From Trueperaceae bacterium (GTDB lineage Bacteria; Deinococcota; Deinococci; Deinococcales; Trueperaceae), in NCBI GenBank assembly GCA_036381595.1, contig DASVCN010000031.1, forward strand, positions 1 to 50,072: a stretch of 50,072 bases of DNA, read 5' to 3'. Within the stretch, counting starts at the first letter, position 1. Each line of letters begins with the position of its first letter. Shown in pieces: positions 16,792-26,949 of the stretch. The position numbers and the translations under genes were made by a program. The notes under the pieces are model-generated. The model did not search any database and had not been told where the DNA came from. It saw only the letters and a list, made by a program, of their open reading frames with translations.

Positions 16792-17526
16792 TCACGCGTA
16801 GAAGAGCTTGGCGAGCTGATAGAAGGCGATCACCAGCAGGAGTGCCGGCAGCATCGCCGCGATGCGCATCCTGCGGACCTGCAGCAGGTCGAGTCCCAGG
16901 CCCAGGATCATGATCCCGCCTACCCCGTTCACCAGCAGGATCCGGGGGTCGGTCGCGGGGTTGGGGACGAGTTCGGCGAAGAAGCCGGCACCCAGCGAGA
17001 TGCCTCCCTGATAGACGAACACGGTGACTGCCGAGAACGCTACCCCGAAGCCGAAGCTGGTTGCCAGCGCCAGCGACGCGATGCCGTCGAGAGCGCTCTT
17101 CAGGATGAGGAAGTTGTTGTCCCCGGCGAGGCCGTTCTGGACCGAGCCGATGAGCGCGAGGGGACCGACGCAGAAGAGGAGGCTGGCTGTGACGAAACCT
17201 TGGGTGAAACTCCCCTGACCGCCGAAGCGCCGCTTGAGGCGCTCCCCGAGGCGTTCGAGCAGGTCGTCGAGCCGCCACCACTCCCCGAGCGCCGCGCCTC
17301 CGGCGAGCGCTGAGAGCCCGACGATCAGCCCGGGCGGACTGGCCACCTTGGTGAGGTCGAGCGCGTTGACCACACCGACGATGACGGTCGTGAGCCCGAG
17401 GGCCTGGACCACCGTCGCCACGATCCGCTCCGGCAGTTTGCCCCGGAGCGCCAGGCCGGCGGCGGAGCCCGCGAGGACCGTGATCACGTTGACGAGGGTG
17501 CCTGACGTCTGTTCGAAGGGAGTCAC
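16792..17526 (-). CDS. DUF554 family membrane protein
   Basis: Polytopic membrane protein of 244 aa with about seven hydrophobic segments. The opening GTLVNVITVLAGSAAGL and the LVNGVGGIMILGLGL segment match the DUF554 (YdfK-like) family, which has no established function; transport is often assumed. Starts at GTG 17526, overlapping the stop of the M15 peptidase gene by 4 nt, so the two are co-translated. It ends 33 nt before gatC, which has its own promoter. Confidence 0.85.
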   Translation of the reverse strand: MTPFEQTSGTLVNVITVLAGSAAGLALRGKLPERIVATVVQALGLTTVIVGVVNALDLTKVASPPGLIVGLSALAGGAALGEWWRLDDLLERLGERLKRRFGGQGSFTQGFVTASLLFCVGPLALIGSVQNGLAGDNNFLILKSALDGIASLALATSFGFGVAFSAVTVFVYQGGISLGAGFFAELVPNPATDPRILLVNGVGGIMILGLGLDLLQVRRMRIAAMLPALLLVIAFYQLAKLFYA

Positions 17527-18206
17527 GGCTTCTCATCAGCCTCCTCGAGCCGCTCCCACAACCACTCGCGCAGCGTGAGGCCGCTCGCCTCGACCGCGGC
17601 GGCGGTTGGTCTCCCCACCCAGCGGTAGTGCCACGGTTCGTAGGCGTAACAGGTGACCTCGGTCTCGCCCTCCGGATAGCTCATCAGGAATCCGAAGCGC
17701 CAGGCGTTCTCCGCCAGCCAGCCGCCTTCCCGGGTCTCGGCCCAGTCGTCGAGATCCCATGGCGCCGGCCCTCCTGCGCTGCGCAGGTCGAGCGCGGTGC
17801 CCAGCTGATGCTCGGAGTGTCCGGGCCTGGCGCTGGTGAGCAGCGCCCGTTCCCGACCGAGCGTCTCTACCCAACCGGCGAAGACCCTCTGCTGGTAGTC
17901 GAACGAGCGGTAGGCGCTCTGCAGTTCGAAGTGGATCCCCTCGGCAGCCGCTGCTGCCACGAGGTCGGCGAGATCGGCAACGGCGGCGGCGGTGAGCGGT
18001 CTGTCGTCGGCGAGGCCCGCGTTCCTGACTGGAACGAGGTCGGGCGGCACGAACTGGGCCGGCAGCCGGTAGGCGGTATCGACGAGGAGATGGCGCCATT
18101 CGCCGCTCGGTGTGAGAGCGGGCAGATCGGCGTACTCGCACGGCGGAGGAGCCGCGACGGCCGTGACGAAGAGGGTGAGGAGGCCGAGAACGATCGAAAG
18201 ACGCAT
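17523..18206 (-). CDS. M15 family D-alanyl-D-alanine carboxypeptidase (VanY-like)
   Basis: Exported zinc peptidase trimming the D-Ala-D-Ala end of peptidoglycan stem peptides, 227 aa. An N-terminal hydrophobic stretch (LSIVLGLLTLFVTAVAA) with an AxA-type site is a signal peptide. The zinc and catalytic motifs are QSAYRSFDYQ, GHSEHQLGTALDL (His and Asp ligands) and YEPWHYRWVG (catalytic Glu and His ligand). All key residues are present. TACTCT at 18214-18219 lies 7 nt before the ATG. First gene of a pair with the DUF554 protein. It is more likely cell-wall remodelling than vancomycin resistance, since no vanHAX-type genes are near. Confidence 0.9.
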   Translation of the reverse strand: MRLSIVLGLLTLFVTAVAAPPPCEYADLPALTPSGEWRHLLVDTAYRLPAQFVPPDLVPVRNAGLADDRPLTAAAVADLADLVAAAAAEGIHFELQSAYRSFDYQQRVFAGWVETLGRERALLTSARPGHSEHQLGTALDLRSAGGPAPWDLDDWAETREGGWLAENAWRFGFLMSYPEGETEVTCYAYEPWHYRWVGRPTAAAVEASGLTLREWLWERLEEADEKP

Positions 18207-18213
18207 GAGGGAC

Positions 18214-18219
18214 AGAGTA
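18214..18219 (-). promoter_or_regulatory. Near-start -10 box TACTCT of M15 peptidase gene
   Basis: Minus-strand TACTCT ends 7 nt before the ATG at 18206; no ribosome binding site lies between. Confidence 0.5.
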
Positions 18220-18285
18220 CCGCGTGACGTGGAGCGATTCCTGGTTCGAGCGGAGCCGTTCGTGCCGCTTTCCCAGGTCGAGGGA

Positions 18286-18858
18286 TCACGAGGCGGCCAG
18301 CCTCGCCGACAGCAGTTCCTCGTAGCGCGCCCCCGACGCTCTCAATTCGCTCGAGAGCAACGCGACCGACTCGACGCGCCAGCTCACCGGTGCAGGCGGG
18401 GGTGCGTTCAGCAGGTCGGCGAAAGCCGAGCGCGCTGCCTGGCCCATCCGTTTCACTCGGCCCAGGGTCAGGTGGGGCCGGAACGTCTCGGTGCGGCTCG
18501 CATCGGCAACGTGCTCGAGCCCCGCAGTCACGAGCGACTGGAGATGGTCGAGCTCCTCCCGGTCACCGCCTACGCCCAGCCACAGAACACTCGGACGGGC
18601 CGGGGTGGGGAAGGCTCCGAAGCCTGCGGTGGAGAGAGTGAACGGCCTGGAGCGTCGCGCCGCCTCGCTGACTGCTAGTCTGCATGCCGGCAGTGCACGA
18701 GCCTCCACCTCGCCGAGGAAGCGCAGGGTCAGGTGGCTCTGTTCCAGCCTTTGCCAGCGGATGTCCGCGTCGCTCAACTCACGCTTCAGGAGACTCTGGG
18801 CTTCGCCCAGGCGCTCCTCGACCCGTCCGGGAAGCGCCAGGGCGACGAACAATCGCAT
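18286..18858 (-). CDS. thpR: RNA 2',3'-cyclic phosphodiesterase ThpR (LigT-like)
   Basis: 2H phosphoesterase that opens 2',3'-cyclic phosphates on RNA, 190 aa. It starts RLFVALALP and has both HxTx motifs, HLTLRFLGEV and HLTLGRVKR, which form the active site. Length and spacing fit ThpR. The ATG comes one base after the stop of the amidase gene (TGA-G-ATG), so it is probably translated by coupling; no own promoter or ribosome binding site is evident. RNA repair beside a cell-wall amidase has no obvious functional link. Confidence 0.92.
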   Translation of the reverse strand: MRLFVALALPGRVEERLGEAQSLLKRELSDADIRWQRLEQSHLTLRFLGEVEARALPACRLAVSEAARRSRPFTLSTAGFGAFPTPARPSVLWLGVGGDREELDHLQSLVTAGLEHVADASRTETFRPHLTLGRVKRMGQAARSAFADLLNAPPPAPVSWRVESVALLSSELRASGARYEELLSARLAAS

Positions 18859-18859
18859 C

Positions 18860-19618
18860 TCAGAGCCGGCCGCGCTGTTCGAGGAAGTCGACTATTCCCT
18901 CCTCCAACAGGCCCGCCACCCGCTCTGGCCGCTGCAGCAGGCGCATGTCCAGCGGGTGGCTCAGGTAGCCCATCTCGACGATGACGGCCGGGGTTCGACG
19001 GGCGAGGCTGTGGCGGTAAGCGGGGTTGAAGGCGTAATACTCGAGCATGTCGCCGGTCACGTTACGGTCGTCGTCCGGGAGGGTGGAACCGCCCAGGTTG
19101 GCGTCGTCGATGAGCGCCTTGAGGCGGGCGTCCCAGCGATTGCGGCGGGGCCTGAAGACCGCGCTCTTGTAGCCGCGACGGTGGGCCGCCGGACTGCTGT
19201 CGGCGTGCAGTGAAACGACCAGGTCGGCGCGGTAGTTGGGCGGGATCGTCGCCGGAAGGAGTTCGACGATCAAGCCACGTTCGCGTAATCGCGCGGCCAG
19301 CGCCCTGGCTACCGCCTCGTTCACTTCGACCTCGTACTGCCCACCGCCGTAGCCACCGGTCGAGGCGCGTAGCGAGGCCAGTTCTTCCGGGTGGAGTTGA
19401 GCGTCGAGGTGACCGATCTGTATGCCCACCTTCGGCGGCCCCAGCAGCCGGTTGCGCAACATCCGGAAGGTGGAGGTGGCGGCCTGGCTGGTGCTCTCGG
19501 TCAGGACGTCGGTTCGCTGGGGGAAGGTCAGAGCGAGCAGGACCGTGCTGGACAGCAACAGGAGGAACGTGAGCCACGCTCGTCGCGTGGCCGCCCGCCG
19601 GGGTGCCAGGTCCTGCAT
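18860..19618 (-). CDS. N-acetylmuramoyl-L-alanine amidase (Amidase_3)
   Basis: Zinc amidase cleaving the bond between MurNAc and L-Ala, 252 aa. An N-terminal membrane segment (WLTFLLLLSSTVLLALTF) makes it a membrane-anchored or secreted enzyme. The fold shows the VGIQIGH zinc His, a conserved Glu in EVNEAVARALAARL, SLHADSS with the second His, and the catalytic Glu in VIVEMGYLSHP. The hydrophobic segment is followed by a 30-residue linker. TAAGCT at 19625-19630 ends 6 nt before the ATG. First gene of a pair with thpR. A spore-type or division role cannot be distinguished. Confidence 0.9.
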   Translation of the reverse strand: MQDLAPRRAATRRAWLTFLLLLSSTVLLALTFPQRTDVLTESTSQAATSTFRMLRNRLLGPPKVGIQIGHLDAQLHPEELASLRASTGGYGGGQYEVEVNEAVARALAARLRERGLIVELLPATIPPNYRADLVVSLHADSSPAAHRRGYKSAVFRPRRNRWDARLKALIDDANLGGSTLPDDDRNVTGDMLEYYAFNPAYRHSLARRTPAVIVEMGYLSHPLDMRLLQRPERVAGLLEEGIVDFLEQRGRL

Positions 19619-19624
19619 GCCTCG

Positions 19625-19630
19625 AGCTTA
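19625..19630 (-). promoter_or_regulatory. Near-start -10 box TAAGCT of amidase gene
   Basis: Minus-strand TAAGCT ends 6 nt before ATG 19618, the geometry of a leaderless transcript. Confidence 0.5.
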
Positions 19631-19665
19631 CCGGACCGCCGGCTGCCCGCGACAGGAGAGCTCTC

Positions 19666-20304
19666 TCAGAGCCGCTCGTTGGTGAGCCAGAAGATGAGGT
19701 GCTCGTTGACGTTCTCGATGTGGTCGCCCAGCCGCTCCAGGTAACGACCGACGGCAAGGAGCTCGATTCCCGGGCCGATGCGGCTGGCGTCCGCGATCAT
19801 GAAGCTGAGGAGTTCCCGCTGGATCTGCTCGTAGAGGTCGTCGATCTCGTTGTCCATCGCCAGAGCGCGTCGGGCGGCCCCGGCATCCGACTCGGCGAGG
19901 GCCTTGCTGGTCACCTCCAGCATGGCGATGAGCACCTGCAGGATGCGTCCCATGTCGAGGTACTTCTTGACGGGTGGCTTGCCCGCCAGCAGTATCGCCG
20001 ACTTCGCCACGTGCACGGCGTAGTCTCCCGCGCGCTCGATATCGGCGAGTGCCCGGTACATCGCCCCCAGGAACCGCAGGTCACGAGCCGCCGGTTGACG
20101 GCGGGCGATGACCGTGAGGATCCGCCGCTCCAGGCCCTCCTGCAGCTCGTCTATACGCAGATCGGCGGCGACGCAGCGCTCGCCTGCAGCGACGTCGCCA
20201 TCGATGAGCGCCATCCGGGCGAGGTCGCACTCCTCGCGTACGAGGCTCAGCATGCGAACCGTTTCGCCGGCGATCTCCTGAAGGTCCTGATCGAGGGCGG
20301 TCAT
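19666..20304 (-). CDS. phoU: Phosphate signalling protein PhoU
   Basis: Cytoplasmic negative regulator of phosphate uptake and signalling, 212 aa, close to the usual 215-240. It consists of two three-helix PhoU repeats with metal-binding E/D-rich patterns, MDNEIDDLYEQIQRELL being the clearest, and ends in the second-repeat LERLGDHIENVNEHLIFW motif. ATG 20304 is used because the sequence before it in the same frame is not PhoU-like. TGC-TACGCT at 20313-20318 lies 8 nt before the ATG. No pstSCAB or phoBR genes are in the window, so this is an orphan phoU. Confidence 0.9.
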   Translation of the reverse strand: MTALDQDLQEIAGETVRMLSLVREECDLARMALIDGDVAAGERCVAADLRIDELQEGLERRILTVIARRQPAARDLRFLGAMYRALADIERAGDYAVHVAKSAILLAGKPPVKKYLDMGRILQVLIAMLEVTSKALAESDAGAARRALAMDNEIDDLYEQIQRELLSFMIADASRIGPGIELLAVGRYLERLGDHIENVNEHLIFWLTNERL

Positions 20305-20312
20305 GCTCGCTG

Positions 20313-20318
20313 AGCGTA
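20313..20318 (-). promoter_or_regulatory. Near-start -10 box TACGCT of phoU (extended)
   Basis: Minus-strand TGC-TACGCT ends 8 nt before the phoU ATG. Confidence 0.45.
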
Positions 20319-20365
20319 GCATCCGCGGCGAGAACGACGATCGAGCGCGCCTGGTCGCGGCGCGC

Positions 20366-21154
20366 TCAGGTTCGGCTGCGGCGGCGCCGCCGTCGGCCCC
20401 GGTCTGCCGGCGGGAGGTCGAACTGGGTGAGATCGGTGCGGCTGCGCTCGCCCCGATCGTCGCTGATCGGCTCGATGACCACCGGGGCCTCCTCGGCCGT
20501 CTCGTAGATCCGACTCTGCGGGAAGAGCCAGCGGTATACGCCGGGACGGATGAGCAGCAGGAGGAAGGCCGAGGCGAGCACGCCTGGCCAGGTACCCGTG
20601 TGCTGCGCGAGGAGCGCCTCGATGCCCAGGCCCCCGTACTGCCACTGGGCGAGGGCCAGTCCAGCCGTCGCCCAGGCGAGGGTGTAGCCCAGGATGGCGT
20701 CGACCGGTCCAGCCCAGCGGTGCTCGCGCGGAGAGGGGTAGATGGCGAGCCAGCCAACCAGAGCGAGCTCGAGCGCCAGTACCCCCTGCCGCGCCAGGGG
20801 AAGTTCTCCCTGAGCGCCGAAGTTGGCGTAGAGGGCGGCAACGACCAGACCAGGGGTGGGTCCGTAAGCCAACGCCGCCAGGACGAGAGGGAAGTGCTCG
20901 AGTCCGGCCATGAGCGGCGTTTCACCGGCCGGCGCCTCCTGGAGGTCACCGTAGATCAGCAGGCGCAGGAGCACAGAGGCGGCGACGCAGAGCGCGCACA
21001 CCAGTGCCGGCCTGGGATTGCCGAGCGCGGCCAGGTCGAGCCGGGCGAGGCCCGCGGTCACGCTGACCAGAGCGAGGAAGAGGGCGGCCAGCAGGCTGTA
21101 GCCGAGGATGGGGTCACCCACGAAGAGGGAGACCAGGGGCTGCAGATCTGGCAT
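20366..21154 (-). CDS. Polytopic membrane protein of unknown function with basic C-terminal tail
   Basis: Integral membrane protein of 262 aa with about six or seven hydrophobic segments between residues 10 and 215. The FPLVLAALAYGPTPGLVVAA stretch recalls the substrate-binding S components of ECF transporters, but I cannot confirm the family. The C-terminal 40 residues are hydrophilic and end GRRRRRRSRT, a polybasic tail of the same kind as in the 222-aa protein at 8948-9616. TGC-TAGACT at 21161-21166 lies 6 nt before the ATG. It sits 61 nt upstream of phoU, which has its own promoter candidate. Confidence 0.75.
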   Translation of the reverse strand: MPDLQPLVSLFVGDPILGYSLLAALFLALVSVTAGLARLDLAALGNPRPALVCALCVAASVLLRLLIYGDLQEAPAGETPLMAGLEHFPLVLAALAYGPTPGLVVAALYANFGAQGELPLARQGVLALELALVGWLAIYPSPREHRWAGPVDAILGYTLAWATAGLALAQWQYGGLGIEALLAQHTGTWPGVLASAFLLLLIRPGVYRWLFPQSRIYETAEEAPVVIEPISDDRGERSRTDLTQFDLPPADRGRRRRRRSRT

Positions 21155-21160
21155 TGGGGG

Positions 21161-21166
21161 AGTCTA
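21161..21166 (-). promoter_or_regulatory. Near-start -10 box TAGACT (extended)
   Basis: Minus-strand TGC-TAGACT ends 6 nt before ATG 21154. Confidence 0.55.
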
Positions 21167-21234
21167 GCATCAGGGCATATGTCACAGCTGCGGCAATAAT
21201 CATGTTCCCTACATGCGGTTCATGGTCACCTCCC

Positions 21235-21240
21235 TATACT
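21235..21240 (+). promoter_or_regulatory. -10 box TATACT of patatin gene within a small inverted repeat
   Basis: TATACT lies 8 nt before ATG 21249. It falls in the loop of a 5-bp inverted repeat, CCTCC at 21229-21233 and GGAGG at 21242-21246. GGAGG ends only 2 nt before the ATG, too close for a normal ribosome binding site. Confidence 0.5.
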
Positions 21241-21248
21241 TGGAGGCG

Positions 21249-22148
21249 ATGACCCCGACCCCCGAAGAACTCCCCTCTGGTGCAACCCGGCCCCGAATAG
21301 GCATCGCGCTAGGAGGCGGCAGCGCTCGCGGTTACGCTCACATAGGCGTGCTGGCGACGCTCGAGAAGCACTCGCTGGCTCCCGATCTGATCGTAGGCAC
21401 CTCTTTCGGCGCCGTCATCGGCGCCCTCTACGCAGCCGGTCACTCGGTCGCCCAGTTGCGACACGACGCCTCGGCGATGCGGCGCCGTCATCTGCTGCCG
21501 CACCTGCTCGATTTCGGCCTGCACCGTGCTGCTCTGTTCGAAGGACGCCGGCTCGAGGCCTACTTCGAGGGCCTGACCGAAGGACGTACTTTCGCCGACC
21601 TCGAGGTCCCACTGGTGATCGTCGCCACCGACGTCGACAACGGGGAGAGGGTGCTCCTCGACGAGGGCCCGCTGGCCAGGGCGTTGCGCGCCAGCACCGC
21701 GATGCCGGGGGTCTTCTGGCCGGTCGAGGTGGACGGCAGGCGCCTGGTCGATGGTGGCCTCGGCGCGCCGGTGCCGCTCGAGACCCTCGACGAATTCGAC
21801 GTCGACATCCGTGTAGGGATCGGAGCCGGGATGACAGCCAACGATTCCCCGGCCATCCAACTCGCCCAGCGGCTGGTCCAGACGCCCATGGGCAGGCGGC
21901 TGCATCGGAGCCTCTCCGACAGCCGACACCGCAACCCGATGGCGAGCCTGGGCAGGGCGTTGGCGTTGACCGTGGACAGCTGGTGCTGTCCCGAGGAGGA
22001 GGCCGATTCTCTCCAGGTGCATACCCGTCCGCCGATCTCCTGGCTCAACTTCAACCGGGCAGACGCAGCGATCCGGGCGGGTGAGGAAGCGATGTCGCGT
22101 TTCATGCCGCGCTTGCGCACCGCGCTCGCCGACCTGGACCTCGCCTAG
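21249..22148 (+). CDS. Patatin-like phospholipase family protein
   Basis: Lipid acyl hydrolase of the RssA/patatin family, 299 aa. The oxyanion motif is GIALGGGSARGYAHIGVL, the nucleophile elbow is GTSFGAVIG (Ser in GxSxG) and the partner Asp is in VDGGLGAPVP; the Ser-Asp dyad is intact. It appears cytoplasmic or membrane-associated, with no signal peptide. ATG 21249 is chosen because the TATACT -10 box lies just upstream, within the longer frame that begins at 21213. The C-terminal part contains SWCCPEEEADSLQVHTRPP, a segment found in bacterial RssA-like proteins. Convergent with rocF. Confidence 0.88.
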   Translation: MTPTPEELPSGATRPRIGIALGGGSARGYAHIGVLATLEKHSLAPDLIVGTSFGAVIGALYAAGHSVAQLRHDASAMRRRHLLPHLLDFGLHRAALFEGRRLEAYFEGLTEGRTFADLEVPLVIVATDVDNGERVLLDEGPLARALRASTAMPGVFWPVEVDGRRLVDGGLGAPVPLETLDEFDVDIRVGIGAGMTANDSPAIQLAQRLVQTPMGRRLHRSLSDSRHRNPMASLGRALALTVDSWCCPEEEADSLQVHTRPPISWLNFNRADAAIRAGEEAMSRFMPRLRTALADLDLA

Positions 22149-22176
22149 GCGACCGACCCCGTTCGACTCACGTTGT

Positions 22177-23073
22177 TCAGAGGATCCGCTTGCCCATCAG
22201 GCTGGCGGCTAGTTCGACCATGATCGCCGCGGTCCCGTTCCTGACGTCGAGGAACGGGTTGACCTCTACGAGGTCGGTGCTGGTGACGCTGTCCGACTGA
22301 CAGAGGAGCTCCATCAGGGAGTGGGCCTCGCGGTAGTTGAGTCCTCCCGGGACCGGGGTTCCTACTCCCGGGGCGACCGACGGGTCGAGCACGTCCGCAT
22401 CGAACGACAGGTGCAGCCTGGCCGTCTCAGAGAGGTATTCCAGCGCCTCGCCGGCGACCTCCACGATCCCGCGGCGGTCGACGTCCTCCATCGTGTAGGC
22501 GCGCAGCTCCAGGTCGAAGATCAGCTGTCGCTCGCCCTCGTCGAGGGTGCGAAGGCCTATGAAGACAACGTCCTCGGGCCGAAGTACCGGCCCTCCGCCC
22601 CAGATGTCGAGCAGCTTGGGATGACCGTGCCCCAGCAGGTGCGCCAGAGGCATGCCGTGTATGTTCAGGCTCGGTGAGGTCTCAGGAGTGTTGAGGTCGG
22701 CGTGGGCGTCGATCCACAGAACGCCTGTGCGGCCGTGCGCGGCGACTCCTGCGATCGTCCCCATCGAGATCGAGTGGTCACCGCCCAGCGCGAGGGGATA
22801 CCGGTCGGGAGGCAGGCTGCTCAGCTTCCGGTAAGCGATCCGGCAGGTATCGGCTATCGGGTCGACGAAGTGGAGGCCGCCTTCGTTGGCCAGCGCCTCG
22901 GGGACCGGCACCTCGACGTTGCCAAGGTCTTCGACCCGATGACCGAGTGCGACGAGAGTGTCCTCCAGTTTCGCCAGGCGCATGGCGCTGGGGCCCATGT
23001 CCACCCCTCGGCGTCCGGCGCCGAAGTCCATGGGGACGCCCAGGATGGCGATCTCCTTGGGTGACTCGGCCAC
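22177..23073 (-). CDS. rocF: Arginase
   Basis: Manganese ureohydrolase converting arginine to ornithine and urea, 298 aa. All metal motifs are present: GGDHSISMG, WIDAHADLNTPETSPSLNIHG and SFDADVLDPSVAPGVGTPVPGG. These, plus the N-terminal GVPMDFGAGRRGVDMGPSAMR, place it in the RocF group rather than agmatinase. GTG 23073 lies 3 nt after the zwf stop and overlaps the GGAGG directly in front of it, so translation probably depends on ribosomes leaving zwf. Third gene of gnd-zwf-rocF. Why an arginase follows pentose-phosphate genes is not evident. Confidence 0.94.
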   Translation of the reverse strand: MAESPKEIAILGVPMDFGAGRRGVDMGPSAMRLAKLEDTLVALGHRVEDLGNVEVPVPEALANEGGLHFVDPIADTCRIAYRKLSSLPPDRYPLALGGDHSISMGTIAGVAAHGRTGVLWIDAHADLNTPETSPSLNIHGMPLAHLLGHGHPKLLDIWGGGPVLRPEDVVFIGLRTLDEGERQLIFDLELRAYTMEDVDRRGIVEVAGEALEYLSETARLHLSFDADVLDPSVAPGVGTPVPGGLNYREAHSLMELLCQSDSVTSTDLVEVNPFLDVRNGTAAIMVELAASLMGKRIL

Positions 23074-23076
23074 CTC

Positions 23077-24576
23077 CTAGCCATCCCCCGGCCGGTGCCA
23101 GTGTCGACCGCTGCCTGCGAGTAGCCGGTCTGCCTCAGGGGGCCCGAAGCTGCCGGCGGGGTAGGGGCAGGGCTGTTCGGTGAGGCGATCCTGCTCTTCG
23201 AGCACCGGCGCCACTACCCGCCACTGGGCCTCTACCTCGTCCGCGCGCATGAAGAGTGTCGCGTCGCCGGTCATCGTGTCGAGCAGCAGGGTCTCGTAGG
23301 CGTCGGGGTTGGGGCGTTCGAAGCGACGAGCGTAGGTGAACTCCATATTGGCTCGCTCCAGCGCTATCTCCTGGCCGGGAACCTTCGTGTTGAAGCGCAG
23401 GTCTATCCCCTCGTCCGGGGTGAGTCGGAGAGTGAGTCGATCGGGCCGCGGCTGGGCTGGAAGCGAGAAGGGTATGTGTGGTGGGTTGCGGAATCGGAGG
23501 ACGATCTCGGTGGCCTTGCGCTCCAGCCGCTTGCCGCTCCGCACGAAGAACGGCACACCGCTCCAGCGCCAGTTCCTGATCTCGAAGCGTACCGCGGCGT
23601 ATGTCGCCTGCTTCGAGTCCGGATCGACGCCCTCCTCCTCGCGGTAGCCGGGCATGCCGTTGGCGGCCACGTACTGACCCAGCACCGTGTCGGCTGGAGC
23701 CGGACAGGTCATCGCGTGGAAGACCTTTACCTTCTCGTTCCGCACGCTGGTGGCGTCGAAGTTGGCGGGTGGCTCCATCGCCACCAGAGACAGCAATTGC
23801 AGGAGGTGATTCTGGAAGACGTCGCGGATCACGCCCGACTGCTCGTAGAAACTCCCGCGCCCGTCGACTCCAAGGTCCTCGGTCATCGTGATCTGCACGT
23901 GATCTATGTATCGGTTGCTCCACAACGGCTCGAAAACGGTATTGGCGAAGCGCAGCACGGCCAGGTTCTGAGCCGTCTCCTTGGCCAGGTAGTGGTCGAT
24001 CCGGAAGAGCTGGCTCTCGTCGAAGTGGCGGATCGCCAGGTCGTTCAGCGCTACCGCGCTCTGCAGGTCGTGGCCGAACGGCTTCTCGATGACCAGGCGG
24101 GTCCAGCCCTCGTCGCTCTGCTGGAGGCCCGCCTCGCTGAGGGACTCGATGAGCCGCGGGTAGGTAGATGGCGGCGTGGCGGTATAGAAGACCCGGTTCT
24201 CCTGCTGCGACTCCCCCAGCAGCCTCTTGAGACGCTGCATCCCCTCGGCCTCGCCGTACCCTCCCCTCACGTAGACGAGTCGGGGAGCCAGTTCTTCCCA
24301 GGTCGCCCTGTCGAACTCTCCAGGGTCGGCCTCCAGCGACTCACGAGCGTGCTCACGCAACGTCTCGTCGTTCCAGTCGCTACGGCCGTAGCCGACTATG
24401 GTGGTTTCCGGGTGGAGGTAGCCCCGGCGGTGGAGCGCGTAGAGCGCCGGCAGGAGCTTACGGGAGGCCAGGTCACCGGTCACGCCGAAGATGACGAAGG
24501 CGCAACGAGGCGCGACTTCCTTGCCCCGGTCCTCGCCGGACGTTACCGCCGGATGCTCGAGCACCTCCGCGCTCAC
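23077..24576 (-). CDS. zwf: Glucose-6-phosphate 1-dehydrogenase
   Basis: First enzyme of the oxidative pentose phosphate pathway, oxidising glucose 6-phosphate with NADP(+), 499 aa. The nucleotide motif is FGVTGDLASRKLLPAL, the substrate/catalytic motif is FRIDHYLAKETAQNL, and LQLLSLVAMEPP lies further on; all are G6PDH signatures. A 25-residue Ala/Glu-rich N-terminal extension precedes the Rossmann fold. Starts at GTG 24576, 3 nt after the gnd stop, with AGGAG inside the gnd end as binding site. Middle gene of gnd-zwf-rocF. Confidence 0.96.
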   Translation of the reverse strand: MSAEVLEHPAVTSGEDRGKEVAPRCAFVIFGVTGDLASRKLLPALYALHRRGYLHPETTIVGYGRSDWNDETLREHARESLEADPGEFDRATWEELAPRLVYVRGGYGEAEGMQRLKRLLGESQQENRVFYTATPPSTYPRLIESLSEAGLQQSDEGWTRLVIEKPFGHDLQSAVALNDLAIRHFDESQLFRIDHYLAKETAQNLAVLRFANTVFEPLWSNRYIDHVQITMTEDLGVDGRGSFYEQSGVIRDVFQNHLLQLLSLVAMEPPANFDATSVRNEKVKVFHAMTCPAPADTVLGQYVAANGMPGYREEEGVDPDSKQATYAAVRFEIRNWRWSGVPFFVRSGKRLERKATEIVLRFRNPPHIPFSLPAQPRPDRLTLRLTPDEGIDLRFNTKVPGQEIALERANMEFTYARRFERPNPDAYETLLLDTMTGDATLFMRADEVEAQWRVVAPVLEEQDRLTEQPCPYPAGSFGPPEADRLLAGSGRHWHRPGDG

Positions 24577-24579
24577 CTG

Positions 24580-26916
<2,337 letters not shown>

Positions 26917-26924
26917 AGGGGTGA

Positions 26925-26944
26925 GCGACCGGCGCAGCGGTCGC
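26925..26944. terminator. Stem-loop between convergent tyrS and pfkA
   Basis: GCGACCG and CGGTCGC form a perfect 7-bp stem around a GCGCAG loop in the 33-nt gap between the two convergent stop codons. There is no T tract. A shared bidirectional terminator is likely. Confidence 0.5.
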
Positions 26945-26949
26945 GAGGC

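Noticed and set aside
17523-18206. VanY-type vancomycin resistance
   Set aside because: No vanHAX/vanRS genes are near; the pairing with DUF554 and nearby cell-wall genes suggests housekeeping.
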